Below the pieces are notes generated by a model, which ran no database searches, had not been told where the DNA came from, and saw nothing but the letters and a program-made list of their open reading frames with translations. Shown one piece after another: positions 15,545 through 23,446 of a stretch of 39,138 nucleotides of DNA. The position numbers were made by a program, and so were the translations under genes. Numbering within the stretch: position 1 is the stretch's first letter; each line of letters begins with the position of its first letter. The DNA is from CAYJAZ01 sp964371865 (GTDB taxonomy: Bacteria; Desulfobacterota; Desulfovibrionia; Desulfovibrionales; Desulfovibrionaceae), in contig CAYJOR010000024.1 of NCBI GenBank assembly GCA_964371865.1, positions 1 to 39,138 of the forward strand. The letters are read 5' to 3'.

Positions 15545-15595
15545 AACTTTTTCAAGTTAGACATAACTAACAATATATTTATTATGGGGCAAACT

Positions 15596-17179
15596 ATGAA
15601 AAGACTAATTTCTCGTTCACTTCTTTTTACTTTTGCACTTTCAACATTTAGTGTTGGAAGTATAGCAATTTCACACGACCTTGCTTATGCAGAAGGCAAG
15701 AAAGAGGAACTTTCATTTGCAAGCTTTAGAGATATAAGAGATCCAAATCCACATCTTTATCAAGGTGAAATGTGGTTCCAAGAAATGGTGTACGAAACCT
15801 TAGTTTCTGTTGAATCTACAGGTATAGAACCATGCCTTGCTACAAGTTGGACAATATCAGAAGACGGCCTCACATATACATTCAAACTACGTGAAGGTGT
15901 AACTTTTACTGATGGCGAAAAATTTGATGCACATGCAGTTGTAGCTAACTTTAATGCTATTTGGGATAATATCAAGCGTCACGTTTGGATGGAGTCAGCA
16001 CGTCTTATTTCAAGTTATAAAGCTCTTGATGATTATACTTTTGAAATCAAACTTTCTGCGCCTTATTATCCTCTTATGACAGAGCTTGGTGTTACTCGCC
16101 CTTATGGTATAGGCTCACCAAAAACTTTCAAAGACGGTACTACTAAAGATGGTGTAACAGCATATATCGGTACTGGTCCTTATAAAATGGGTGACTATGT
16201 TGAAAATGAATATGTTGTGATGGATGCAAATACAAATTACTGGGGAAAAGTTCCTGCAATTCCAAAAGTAAGAATGAAAGTTATTCCTGAAAACCAAACA
16301 CGTATTCTTGCCCTTGAAAAAGGCGAAGTTGACCTAATTTATGGCGGAAATATTCTTGATGCCGCTACCTTGAAAAAATATGAAGGAAATGACGAATTTA
16401 CTCCTGCAACATCACCTCCAACTCTTACAAAGCATTTTCTTATAAATTCATCAAACCCACTTTTAGACTTGAATGTACGTAAGGCAATCAACCATGCTGT
16501 ACATAAAGAAGCTATTGCACAAGGTATTTATTACGGAATTGAACCTATTGCAGATACGCTTTATGCTAAAAACGTGCCTTATTCTAATATTGATTTAGCT
16601 CCTTACGCTTATGACGTAGAACTTGCGAAAAAATACCTTGCTGATGCAGGTTTCACAAAAGGTGGCGATGGGATATTGGTAAGAGATGGTAAACGCCTTA
16701 CCTTGAGATTTGTTTACGATAACAACTCAGTTGTTGATAAAACAATAGGCGAGTTTATTCAAGCTACACTTATGGAACTTGGTATTGAAATCAAACTTGA
16801 AGGCTTTGAACGTCAAACTTATTATGATGTTTCAAAGCAAGGTGAATTTGATATTATGATCAATATCCCATGGGGTAATCCATACGATCCACACGCTGCA
16901 CTTTCAGGAATGCGTGGCCCAGTTTATGGCGATTATGCGGCTCAATTAGGTCTAGCAAACAAAGCTGAAATTGATAAAGCTATTGGCGAAGTTCTAATCA
17001 CTGTTGATGAAGCTAAAAGACAAGAACTATACACTTGGATTCTTACAGAATTACATAATTCAGCAGTATATGTTCCATTAGTATACGAAACAAATAAAGC
17101 TCTTTATAACAAAGACTTAAAAGATGTAGGTTTTATGCCGTCATCATACGTATTTCCTTTCTGGAATATGAGCTACTAG
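15596..17179 (+). CDS. nikA: ABC transporter substrate-binding protein, nickel/peptide family (NikA-like)
   Basis: A 527-residue periplasmic solute-binding protein of the family-5 (NikA/DppA/OppA) type. The ATG at 15596 is preceded by GGGG at six bases and gives a classic signal peptide (MKRLISRSLLFTFALSTF..., cleavage near the AYA-EG junction); an upstream TTG at 15518 is rejected. Family hallmarks include GLTYTFKLREGVTFTDGEKF and IGTGPYKM. Overall character is closest to NikA, which binds Ni(II) with a small organic chelator such as histidine, but family-5 specificity cannot be settled from sequence, and peptides or metallophore complexes remain possible. It heads an operon of two permeases, two ATPases and a MATE exporter. 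A hairpin after it would raise its dose relative to the permeases. Confidence 0.8.
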   Translation: MKRLISRSLLFTFALSTFSVGSIAISHDLAYAEGKKEELSFASFRDIRDPNPHLYQGEMWFQEMVYETLVSVESTGIEPCLATSWTISEDGLTYTFKLREGVTFTDGEKFDAHAVVANFNAIWDNIKRHVWMESARLISSYKALDDYTFEIKLSAPYYPLMTELGVTRPYGIGSPKTFKDGTTKDGVTAYIGTGPYKMGDYVENEYVVMDANTNYWGKVPAIPKVRMKVIPENQTRILALEKGEVDLIYGGNILDAATLKKYEGNDEFTPATSPPTLTKHFLINSSNPLLDLNVRKAINHAVHKEAIAQGIYYGIEPIADTLYAKNVPYSNIDLAPYAYDVELAKKYLADAGFTKGGDGILVRDGKRLTLRFVYDNNSVVDKTIGEFIQATLMELGIEIKLEGFERQTYYDVSKQGEFDIMINIPWGNPYDPHAALSGMRGPVYGDYAAQLGLANKAEIDKAIGEVLITVDEAKRQELYTWILTELHNSAVYVPLVYETNKALYNKDLKDVGFMPSSYVFPFWNMSY

Positions 17180-17200
17180 AATAAAACTATAAAAGTAATA

Positions 17201-17232
17201 ATTCAGGGAGAGGTATTAACCAATCCCTGAAT
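17201..17232 (+). terminator. Attenuator hairpin between binding protein and permease genes
   Basis: Perfect 9-bp stem ATTCAGGGA (17201-17209) / TCCCTGAAT (17224-17232) with a 14-base loop, followed by TTCTGTTTTTG, a weak T tract. Probably a partial terminator or 3' stabiliser giving more binding protein than permease. Confidence 0.7.
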
Positions 17233-17271
17233 TTCTGTTTTTGACACCCTCAAATCATATGGGTATTTTTT

Positions 17272-18216
17272 ATGAGTAAATATATTTTTAAAAGACTACT
17301 ATCTTTATTTCCGCTTTTATTTGCTATCTCTCTATTTACTTTTGTATTTATCAATCTTATGCCTTCCGACCCCGCAGAAGTAGCATTAAGAATTCATCAA
17401 ACACCTGTTATTTCAGATGAATTATTACAAGAAACAAGAGAACAATTAGGTTTAGATAAACCTTATTGGGAAAGATATTATGATTGGATGACAAATGCCA
17501 TGCAGTTCAATTTTGGTATCAGCTATGCAAAACCTCAGCATACTGTTGAGGCTGAACTTGCACACGCTTTGCCAAATACGCTTGATTTAGCAGGATTTTC
17601 TTTTCTTCTGGTAATTCTTATAAGTTTGCCTGTAGGTTTTTTCTGCGCTGTCAATAAGGACGGTTGGTTTGATAAAATAATGCGTGGCTTTGTGTTTATG
17701 ACAACAGCTATGCCTTCCTATTGGGTTGGGCTTATTCTTATGTGGCTTATTGCCGTAAAGCTAGATTTACTTCCAACGAGTGGAAATTATAATGGTTTTA
17801 AATCTGTTATTTTACCATCATTAACAGTCGCTCTTTCTTATATTTCAATATTTATCCGCCTTATCAGAAACAATATGATTGAAAATATGAAGGAAGACTA
17901 CGTGCTTTACGCAAACGTAAGAGGTCTAAAACAAAGAACTATCTTAGTAAAACATATTTTAAAAAACTCCCTTCATACTTGCGTAGTTGCTATTGGTATG
18001 AGTATTCCGCAGCTTATTGCTGGTACCATTGTTGTTGAAAACGTGTATGCTTGGCCAGGGCTTGGTACTCTTTGTATCACTTCTGTGTTCAACCGTGACT
18101 TCCCTATGATTCAAGCTTATGTGCTTTTGGTGGGTGTTCTTTTTGTGGTTTTCAATCTTCTTTTTGATATTTTACAAGGTCTTATGGACCCTAAACTGCG
18201 TGTAGGCAAGGAATAG
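17272..18216 (+). CDS. nikB: ABC transporter permease (NikB/DppB-like)
   Basis: A 314-residue inner membrane permease of the nickel/dipeptide ABC class with about six helices. It begins MSKYIFKRLLSLFPLLFAISLFTF, typical of the B-type subunit. The conserved cytoplasmic loop that docks the ATPase is around residues 200-230 (MKEDYVLYANVRGLKQRTILVKH), near the family EAA motif. It closes with an ENVYAWPGLGTL segment typical of the family. The ribosome site before the ATG is poor, so translation may be modest. It is followed two bases later by the partner permease. Substrate is set by the binding protein; nickel is the leading guess. Confidence 0.85.
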   Translation: MSKYIFKRLLSLFPLLFAISLFTFVFINLMPSDPAEVALRIHQTPVISDELLQETREQLGLDKPYWERYYDWMTNAMQFNFGISYAKPQHTVEAELAHALPNTLDLAGFSFLLVILISLPVGFFCAVNKDGWFDKIMRGFVFMTTAMPSYWVGLILMWLIAVKLDLLPTSGNYNGFKSVILPSLTVALSYISIFIRLIRNNMIENMKEDYVLYANVRGLKQRTILVKHILKNSLHTCVVAIGMSIPQLIAGTIVVENVYAWPGLGTLCITSVFNRDFPMIQAYVLLVGVLFVVFNLLFDILQGLMDPKLRVGKE

Positions 18217-18218
18217 AT

Positions 18219-19040
18219 ATGTTTGTAAGACTACTAAGACATAGAGGTGCTTTAATCACTCTCTCCATTATTTTCTTAATTGCTATCATTGGGATTTTTG
18301 CACCGTTTTTCGCGCCGAACGATCCTCTAAAGGTTGATATTTTATCTAAATTTTCTGCTCCAACATGGAAATATCCATTAGGTGCAGATCAACTTGGAAG
18401 ATGTATTTTATCAAGAATTATTTTCGGTATCAGACCAACTCTTGGACTTGCAGCTCTTACCATGATTGGAACAATGGGCCTAGGATTAAGTCTTGGGCTT
18501 ATTTCAGGTTATTTCAGGGGTTGGATTGATGAAGTGATTATGCGCCTTGTTGATGTGCTCTTATCATTCCCAAGTCAGATTATTGTTTTCGCGGTTGTTG
18601 CACTTTTTGGTGTTGAAATTCAAAACGTTGTTATAGCAAGTATTCTTATTAAGTGGGCATGGTATGCCAGAATGATACGCACAAACGTTATAAAGTACCG
18701 TGAAAGAAATTTTGTGAATTTTTCTAAAGTAATAGGTAATTCAGAATCTTTTATTCTTGGCAAACATTTACTTCCAAGTATTGCCTCTGAAACAGCTATG
18801 CTTGCAAGTTTAGATATGGGTTGGGCTATTATTAATATTTCTACCCTCTCTTTCTTAGGTCTTGGAGTTCAAGCACCTACACCTGAATGGGGTGCAATGC
18901 TCAATGATGCCAAGGAAGTATTTATCTCAAATCCACTTCAAATGATTGTGCCAGGACTTTGCATTGTGCTTGTTGTATCACTCTTCAACATACTTGGTGA
19001 CGTTCTACGTGACGCTCTTGACCCTAAAGAGGTGATGTAA
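18219..19040 (+). CDS. nikC: ABC transporter permease (NikC/DppC-like)
   Basis: A 273-residue inner membrane permease, the C-type partner of the preceding one. The N-terminal helix (LITLSIIFLIAIIGIFAPFFAPNDPL) followed by HPLGADQLGR-like KYPLGADQLGRCILSRI is characteristic of NikC/DppC proteins. The coupling loop is near residues 155-185. The C-terminal segment STLSFLGLGVQAPTPEWGAM is the conserved family end. Its stop overlaps the first base of the following ATPase start, so translation is coupled. Confidence 0.87.
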   Translation: MFVRLLRHRGALITLSIIFLIAIIGIFAPFFAPNDPLKVDILSKFSAPTWKYPLGADQLGRCILSRIIFGIRPTLGLAALTMIGTMGLGLSLGLISGYFRGWIDEVIMRLVDVLLSFPSQIIVFAVVALFGVEIQNVVIASILIKWAWYARMIRTNVIKYRERNFVNFSKVIGNSESFILGKHLLPSIASETAMLASLDMGWAIINISTLSFLGLGVQAPTPEWGAMLNDAKEVFISNPLQMIVPGLCIVLVVSLFNILGDVLRDALDPKEVM

Positions 19041-19849
19041 TGACAATATTAAAAATTGAAGACCTAAACGTACACTTTAAAGGTAAATTTAAAACAAGTC
19101 ATATAGTACAAGGAGTTTCTTTCTCTCTTGAACAAGGCGAATGTATTGCAATTGTTGGAGAATCAGGAAGCGGTAAAACAATGACGATGAAAGCTCTTAT
19201 GGGGCTTCTAGATCATAACTTTACAATTACAGGAAAAGCACACCTCAAAAATATTGATTTACTCAATGCAAGTAAAGAAGAGTTAAGAAAAATCCGCGGT
19301 AAACAAATGACAATGATTTTACAAAACCCAATGGTCTGTTTTGACGGATTATATCGCATCGGTTACCAAATGGCGGAAACATTTGAGGCACATACCAACT
19401 GGTCAAAAAAAGAAATATACGAAAGATCAGTTGATATTTTAAAAAAAATGCAAATCAAAGAACCAGAAGAAGTTCTGAAAAAATATCCACATCAATTAAG
19501 CGGCGGTATGCTTCAAAGAATTATGATAAGCATTGCATTAGCTCTCAACCCCGATATTCTTATTGCAGATGAACCTACTACAGCTATCGACAGTATTACG
19601 CAATACGAAATTATGAAAGAATTTCAACGTCTAAAAGCTCAAGGTATCACAATGATATTTATTACACATGACCTTGCTGTCGCTTCAATGATTTCAGATA
19701 AAGTGCTTGTTATGAATAAAGGAAAAATTGTCGATACTGGTACTTTTGAAGAAATAAGAAATAATCCTAAAGATGATTATACAAAATGTTTAGTTGAGCA
19801 AAAAATTGCGGTTACAAATGCGTTCAAACTAAGTCTTCAAGGAGCATAA
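19040..19849 (+). CDS. nikD: ABC transporter ATP-binding protein (NikD-like)
   Basis: A 269-residue ATPase of the nickel/peptide ABC class. Walker A is GESGSGKT near residues 39-46, the signature is LSGGM (instead of the usual LSGGQ), and Walker B is ILIADEPTTAID. The H-loop histidine lies in FITHDLAVA. It overlaps the permease gene before it by one base and precedes the second ATPase by two, so the five ABC genes are one unit. The C-terminus lacks the long oligopeptide-binding extension common in OppD, a feature shared with NikD proteins. Confidence 0.87.
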   Translation: MTILKIEDLNVHFKGKFKTSHIVQGVSFSLEQGECIAIVGESGSGKTMTMKALMGLLDHNFTITGKAHLKNIDLLNASKEELRKIRGKQMTMILQNPMVCFDGLYRIGYQMAETFEAHTNWSKKEIYERSVDILKKMQIKEPEEVLKKYPHQLSGGMLQRIMISIALALNPDILIADEPTTAIDSITQYEIMKEFQRLKAQGITMIFITHDLAVASMISDKVLVMNKGKIVDTGTFEEIRNNPKDDYTKCLVEQKIAVTNAFKLSLQGA

Positions 19850-19851
19850 AA

Positions 19852-20622
19852 GTGATTAAAGTAGAAAATCTTAAAATGAACTTTAAAAGCGAACTTACCT
19901 CCGAAATGCAACACGTGCTTAAAGGTTTAAGCTTTGAAGTAAAAAAAGGTGATTGCCTTGGAATCTTAGGTGAAAGCGGAAGTGGAAAAAGTACGCTTGG
20001 CAGAATTTTAGTAGGTTTATTGAAACCAAGTGAGGGTGGCTACTACTTCATGGGGAAACAACCTTACAAAAGCAGAGCTGATAAAAAATTCTTGAGTGAA
20101 AACATAAGTATCGTTTTCCAAGATTACAATACCTCTGTAAACCCACGCTTTACTGTTTATGATATTATAGGCGAAGCCGTTGATGTTCTTGCAAAAAGGT
20201 CTAAGCAAAAACTCAGTAAGAACGACAAAACAAATCTTCTAATCAACTACCTCGCTGCTGTGGGATTAGATGAAAGCTTCCTTGAAAGATTCCCGCATCA
20301 GCTTTCAGGCGGTCAATTACAAAGAGTTTGCATTGCAAGAGCAATTGCGGTACAACCTAAAATCATTCTTTTTGACGAATCTATAAGCTCACTTGATGCT
20401 CATACACAAGTGCAAATTATGGAATTATTAAAAGAGCTTCAAGAAAAATACGATTTGACTTTTGTTTTTATTACGCATGATTTAACAGCAGTTACCTATC
20501 TATGTAATAAAATTATGTTTCTCCATAACGGTGAAGTTACTGAATTTATTGAAACAAAAGACATAGGCAAAACAAAAGATCCGTATGCAAGAAAATTAAT
20601 AGAGGTTGTAATAGAAATATAA
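19852..20622 (+). CDS. nikE: ABC transporter ATP-binding protein (NikE-like)
   Basis: A 256-residue ATPase, partner of the previous one. Walker A is GESGSGKS near residues 42-49, the signature LSGGQLQRV is canonical, and Walker B is IILFDESISSLD, with Ser-Ile-Ser in place of the commoner Pro-Thr-Ser. The H-loop is in FITHDLTAV. The length is short, matching NikE rather than OppF. It starts with GTG or the nearby codon context at 19852; the MIKVENLKMNF start is typical. It is followed after three bases by a MATE exporter gene, so the exporter is part of the same transcript. Confidence 0.86.
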   Translation: MIKVENLKMNFKSELTSEMQHVLKGLSFEVKKGDCLGILGESGSGKSTLGRILVGLLKPSEGGYYFMGKQPYKSRADKKFLSENISIVFQDYNTSVNPRFTVYDIIGEAVDVLAKRSKQKLSKNDKTNLLINYLAAVGLDESFLERFPHQLSGGQLQRVCIARAIAVQPKIILFDESISSLDAHTQVQIMELLKELQEKYDLTFVFITHDLTAVTYLCNKIMFLHNGEVTEFIETKDIGKTKDPYARKLIEVVIEI

Positions 20623-20625
20623 ATT

Positions 20626-21969
20626 ATGAGTGCAGTACAAAATAAAATTACAGAAGGAAATATATCAAAAGAAATATTTTTCTTCTTCATTCCTATTGTT
20701 ATAAGTGCATTTTTCCAACATTTCTATAGTTTTGTAGATGCTATGATTGTTGGCCAAAACCTTGGAGACCTAGCTTTTGCTGCGGTTGGCGGTTCTTCTG
20801 CAAAGTTAATAACTCTATTTATCAATTTCTTTGTGGGTGTTTCTGCTGGTATCACGGTGTATACTTCACGCTTTTTTGGAAGCGGTGATATGGCAGGAGT
20901 TAAGAAAATCATTTATAATGGTTCAATATCATTCGTGGTTTTTGGTATTGTGCTTTCTGTAATTGCGCTCTTTTTAGGAACACACTATCTTGAAGCTATG
21001 GATACACCACAGAATACGATGGATTTTTCTAAAATCTATCTCGATACTTTCATGTATGGACTTGTATTTTGTATTCTTTATAATATGTTCTCAGGAGTTT
21101 TTAGAGCTTTGGGCGATGCCAAAACACCGCTCTACGTGCTTATTTTCTGTTCTTTTTTGAATATTATTCTCGATTTACTTTTTGTAATTGTCTTTAAATG
21201 GGGAGTTTTTGGCGTTGCCTTTGCTACCCTACTTGCTCAAGGTGTTAGTGCGCTTATTTTAGGTTTTATTCTTCATAGGAAATTCCGTGAAGAAAAGATA
21301 TCATATTCTCTAGATTTCACTATGATAGCAGATATTTATAAGCTAGGCATTCCTGCGGGCATACAAAGTATTATGTATAGCTTATCAAATATACTTGTAC
21401 AATCAAGTGTAAACTCATTTGGTGACATTACGGTGACTGCTTGGTCTGCTTATGTAAAAATAGATAGTATAATGGATATTTTTGTTTCTTCGCTTGCAGG
21501 AACAGTCATCACATTTGTAGGACAGAATTTAGGTGCAGGAAAAATAGAAAGAGTAAAAGAGTCGGTTATAAAAATTATTGTAATTTCCTATGCAATAACC
21601 TTTATACTTTCAGGATTGTTTATTTTATTTAGATTTCAACTCTTGAATTTATTCAAACTTACTCCTGAAGTTACAGAACTTGCGGCAAGCCTCTTTTTTG
21701 TGATTTTACCGATGTATCTTATTGGTATTCCATATAATATATGTGCTCAAGCAGTGCGAGGACTTGGAAAATCTTTTGAGCCTATGATGATTACTCTTAT
21801 TGGAGTTGTTGGCTTAAGGTTTATTTGGGTGCTTTTCATTTTCCCGCTTTATCCTAATATTCATTTCTTAGCTGCTTGTTACCCGGCAAGTTCTTTTATT
21901 ATGTCTATAATATTTGTATGTTACTATAGAAAGGAAATAAAAACTACAGAGCAAAAATTAGAAGCATAA
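20626..21969 (+). CDS. MATE family efflux transporter in the nik operon
   Basis: A 447-residue inner membrane protein with about 12 hydrophobic helices of the MATE superfamily. The N-terminus has the family segment IPIVISAFFQHFYSFVDAMI and the loop GDLAFAAVGGSSA; the second half has GLGKSFEPMMITLIGVVGLR. It begins three bases after the nikE-like stop. MATE pumps move organic cations or metabolites outward using ion gradients. Its place at the end of an ABC import operon suggests it may export a molecule linked to that uptake, for example a metal chelator, but no biosynthetic gene for such a chelator is nearby, and a simple drug pump is equally possible. Confidence 0.87.
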   Translation: MSAVQNKITEGNISKEIFFFFIPIVISAFFQHFYSFVDAMIVGQNLGDLAFAAVGGSSAKLITLFINFFVGVSAGITVYTSRFFGSGDMAGVKKIIYNGSISFVVFGIVLSVIALFLGTHYLEAMDTPQNTMDFSKIYLDTFMYGLVFCILYNMFSGVFRALGDAKTPLYVLIFCSFLNIILDLLFVIVFKWGVFGVAFATLLAQGVSALILGFILHRKFREEKISYSLDFTMIADIYKLGIPAGIQSIMYSLSNILVQSSVNSFGDITVTAWSAYVKIDSIMDIFVSSLAGTVITFVGQNLGAGKIERVKESVIKIIVISYAITFILSGLFILFRFQLLNLFKLTPEVTELAASLFFVILPMYLIGIPYNICAQAVRGLGKSFEPMMITLIGVVGLRFIWVLFIFPLYPNIHFLAACYPASSFIMSIIFVCYYRKEIKTTEQKLEA

Positions 21970-22051
21970 TTTTTTATCACCTTATTTAAGTTTATGAGTT
22001 CTTATAGGTGAAAACCGCATTTTTTTTATAAAAAAATGATTTGATAGAATT

Positions 22052-22082
22052 GAAGCCACGTTTTTTACATGAACGTGGCTTC
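22052..22082. terminator. Bidirectional terminator between convergent gene blocks
   Basis: Perfect 11-bp stem GAAGCCACGTT (22052-22062) / AACGTGGCTTC (22072-22082). It lies between the end of the + strand MATE gene and the end of the - strand malic enzyme gene. T-rich runs lie on the left side, which serve best for the - strand transcript. Confidence 0.8.
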
Positions 22083-22128
22083 AACTATTTATAGTTACAA
22101 ATGATAAGGTTATATATAATACGAATTG

Positions 22129-23304
22129 TTATTTTATTCTTGCAACATTACTTTCAATAGCCGCTTTTGCTACAGCTTTTGCTACTATACCACGAAGCCT
22201 TTTGTCAAAAGCAGCAGGAAGAATATAGTCAGCTTTTAGTTCTGATTCAGAAATTAAAGATGCTATAGCATAAGCCGCCGCAACTTTCATTTCACTATTA
22301 ATGTCACACGCACGCACATCAAGAGCACCTCTAAAAATTCCGGGAAATGCAAGAACATTATTTACTTGATTTGGAAAGTCACTTCTGCCTGTTGCAATAA
22401 CTACGGCACCGCCTGCTTTTGCTTCATCAGGATAAATTTCTGGAGTTGGATTGGCACATGCAAAAACTATTGAGTTTTCCGCCATAGTTTTCACCATTTC
22501 TGTTGATAAAACATTAGGAGCTGAAACACCTATAAAAACGTCTTTTTCCTTTATTATATCTGCCAAACTTCCCTGCTTTTGCTCACGATTTGTAACCTTT
22601 GCTATTTCTTCTTGAGCCTCTGTCATATTCGGGCAACCTTCATAAATTGCGCCAAATCTATCACACATTGTAAGATTTTTTAATCCAAGCTGCATTAGTA
22701 AATTTGCAATTGCAATTCCGGCTGAACCTGCTCCGTTAATTACAACTTTTGCGTCTTCTATACTTTTACCTACGAATTTCAAAGCATTTAATAAAGCCGC
22801 ACCAGTAACAATTGCAGTGCCGTGTTGATCGTCGTGAAAAACGGGAATATCACATCTTTTTTTCAACTCTTTTTCTATTTCAAAACAGCGAGGTGCTGCA
22901 ATATCTTCAAGATTTATTCCACCAAAGCTTCCTGCAAGCAACTCTATTGTTCTTACAATTTCAGATACTTCTTTACTTCTTATACAAAGAGGAATTGCAT
23001 CAACTCCGCCAAATTCTTTAAAAAGAACGCATTTTCCTTCCATGACAGGCATTGCAGCTTCTGGACCTATATCTCCAAGTCCAAGCACTGCTGTTCCGTC
23101 TGTTATAACAGCAACTGTATTTCCTCTTGCAGTATAACTATAACTTTGTAAAATATCTTTTTGAATTTCGAGGCAAGGAGCAGCTACACCCGGCGTGTAT
23201 GCAATTGATAAATCTTCTGCTGTTGTAACTGGAACTTTTGAAACAACTTCAATTTTTCCCTGATACTTGAGGTGTGCTTCTAATGCTTCTTTTGCGTAAT
23301 CCAT
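22129..23304 (-). CDS. NAD-dependent malic enzyme (malate dehydrogenase, decarboxylating)
   Basis: A 391-residue malic enzyme converting malate to pyruvate and CO2 with reduction of NAD(P). Length fits the short bacterial form without a phosphotransacetylase domain. Visible motifs are SIAYTPGVAAPC near residues 33-44, the metal/substrate site FHDDQHGTAI near 150-159, and the dinucleotide loop NGAGSAGIAIANL near 184-196. An aspartate follows the second strand of the Rossmann fold (MCDRFG), which favours NAD over NADP. AAGGAT precedes the ATG. It is the last gene of the - strand block but is separated from the aldehyde oxidoreductase gene by repeat hairpins, so it may have its own promoter. It would feed pyruvate to the lipoyl-dependent dehydrogenase complex encoded upstream if that complex uses pyruvate. 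Confidence 0.92.
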   Translation of the reverse strand: MDYAKEALEAHLKYQGKIEVVSKVPVTTAEDLSIAYTPGVAAPCLEIQKDILQSYSYTARGNTVAVITDGTAVLGLGDIGPEAAMPVMEGKCVLFKEFGGVDAIPLCIRSKEVSEIVRTIELLAGSFGGINLEDIAAPRCFEIEKELKKRCDIPVFHDDQHGTAIVTGAALLNALKFVGKSIEDAKVVINGAGSAGIAIANLLMQLGLKNLTMCDRFGAIYEGCPNMTEAQEEIAKVTNREQKQGSLADIIKEKDVFIGVSAPNVLSTEMVKTMAENSIVFACANPTPEIYPDEAKAGGAVVIATGRSDFPNQVNNVLAFPGIFRGALDVRACDINSEMKVAAAYAIASLISESELKADYILPAAFDKRLRGIVAKAVAKAAIESNVARIK

Positions 23305-23356
23305 AATTTTATAATCCTTACAGTATTAAAAAAAATACGAATGATACTTTATCATT

Positions 23357-23398
23357 CTAGATAGTGTCGTTAAAATACGACTTTACGACACTATCTAG
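23357..23398. repeat. Strong hairpin with GTGTCG arms
   Basis: CTAGATAGTGTCGT (23357-23370) and ACGACACTATCTAG (23385-23398) are perfect 14-bp arms around a 14-base loop. It lies between the aldehyde oxidoreductase stop and the malic enzyme start and shares its last CTAG with the next repeat. No T tract follows directly on the - strand, so a terminator role is unclear. Confidence 0.8.
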
Positions 23399-23430
23399 GG
23401 TATGCTTCACTAGTATGACACACACCCTAG
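23395..23430. repeat. Minimal CTAGGG repeat with inverted ends
   Basis: CTAGGGTATG (23395-23404) and CACACCCTAG (23421-23430) face each other across 16 bases. It is the shortest copy of the dispersed repeat, probably an internally deleted element, and lies just after the aldehyde oxidoreductase stop codon. Confidence 0.7.
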
Positions 23431-23446
23431 AATAGTGTTTATGTTA

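Larger units (their letters stand above)
15176..15595. other. 420-base intergenic region before nikA
   Basis: Contains the MITE-like element (to 15328), then a degenerate short reading frame (15331-15438), then AT-rich DNA and a candidate promoter. No intact gene. I see no recognisable nickel/cobalt riboswitch, but cannot exclude one. Confidence 0.5.

Noticed and set aside
15518..15595. Longer nikA-like protein starting at a TTG
   Set aside because: The TTG is part of a TTGACT promoter-like box and would put 26 odd residues before a classic signal peptide; the ATG at 15596 has a ribosome site.
15329..15595. Nickel/cobalt riboswitch before nikA
   Set aside because: No recognisable conserved core could be traced by eye; absence is not proven.
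22822..23151. Open frame antisense to the malic enzyme
   Set aside because: A shadow frame rich in Phe, Cys and Ser with no ribosome site, fully covered by a well-supported gene. The same applies to the antisense frames within mop, E2, lpd and others.
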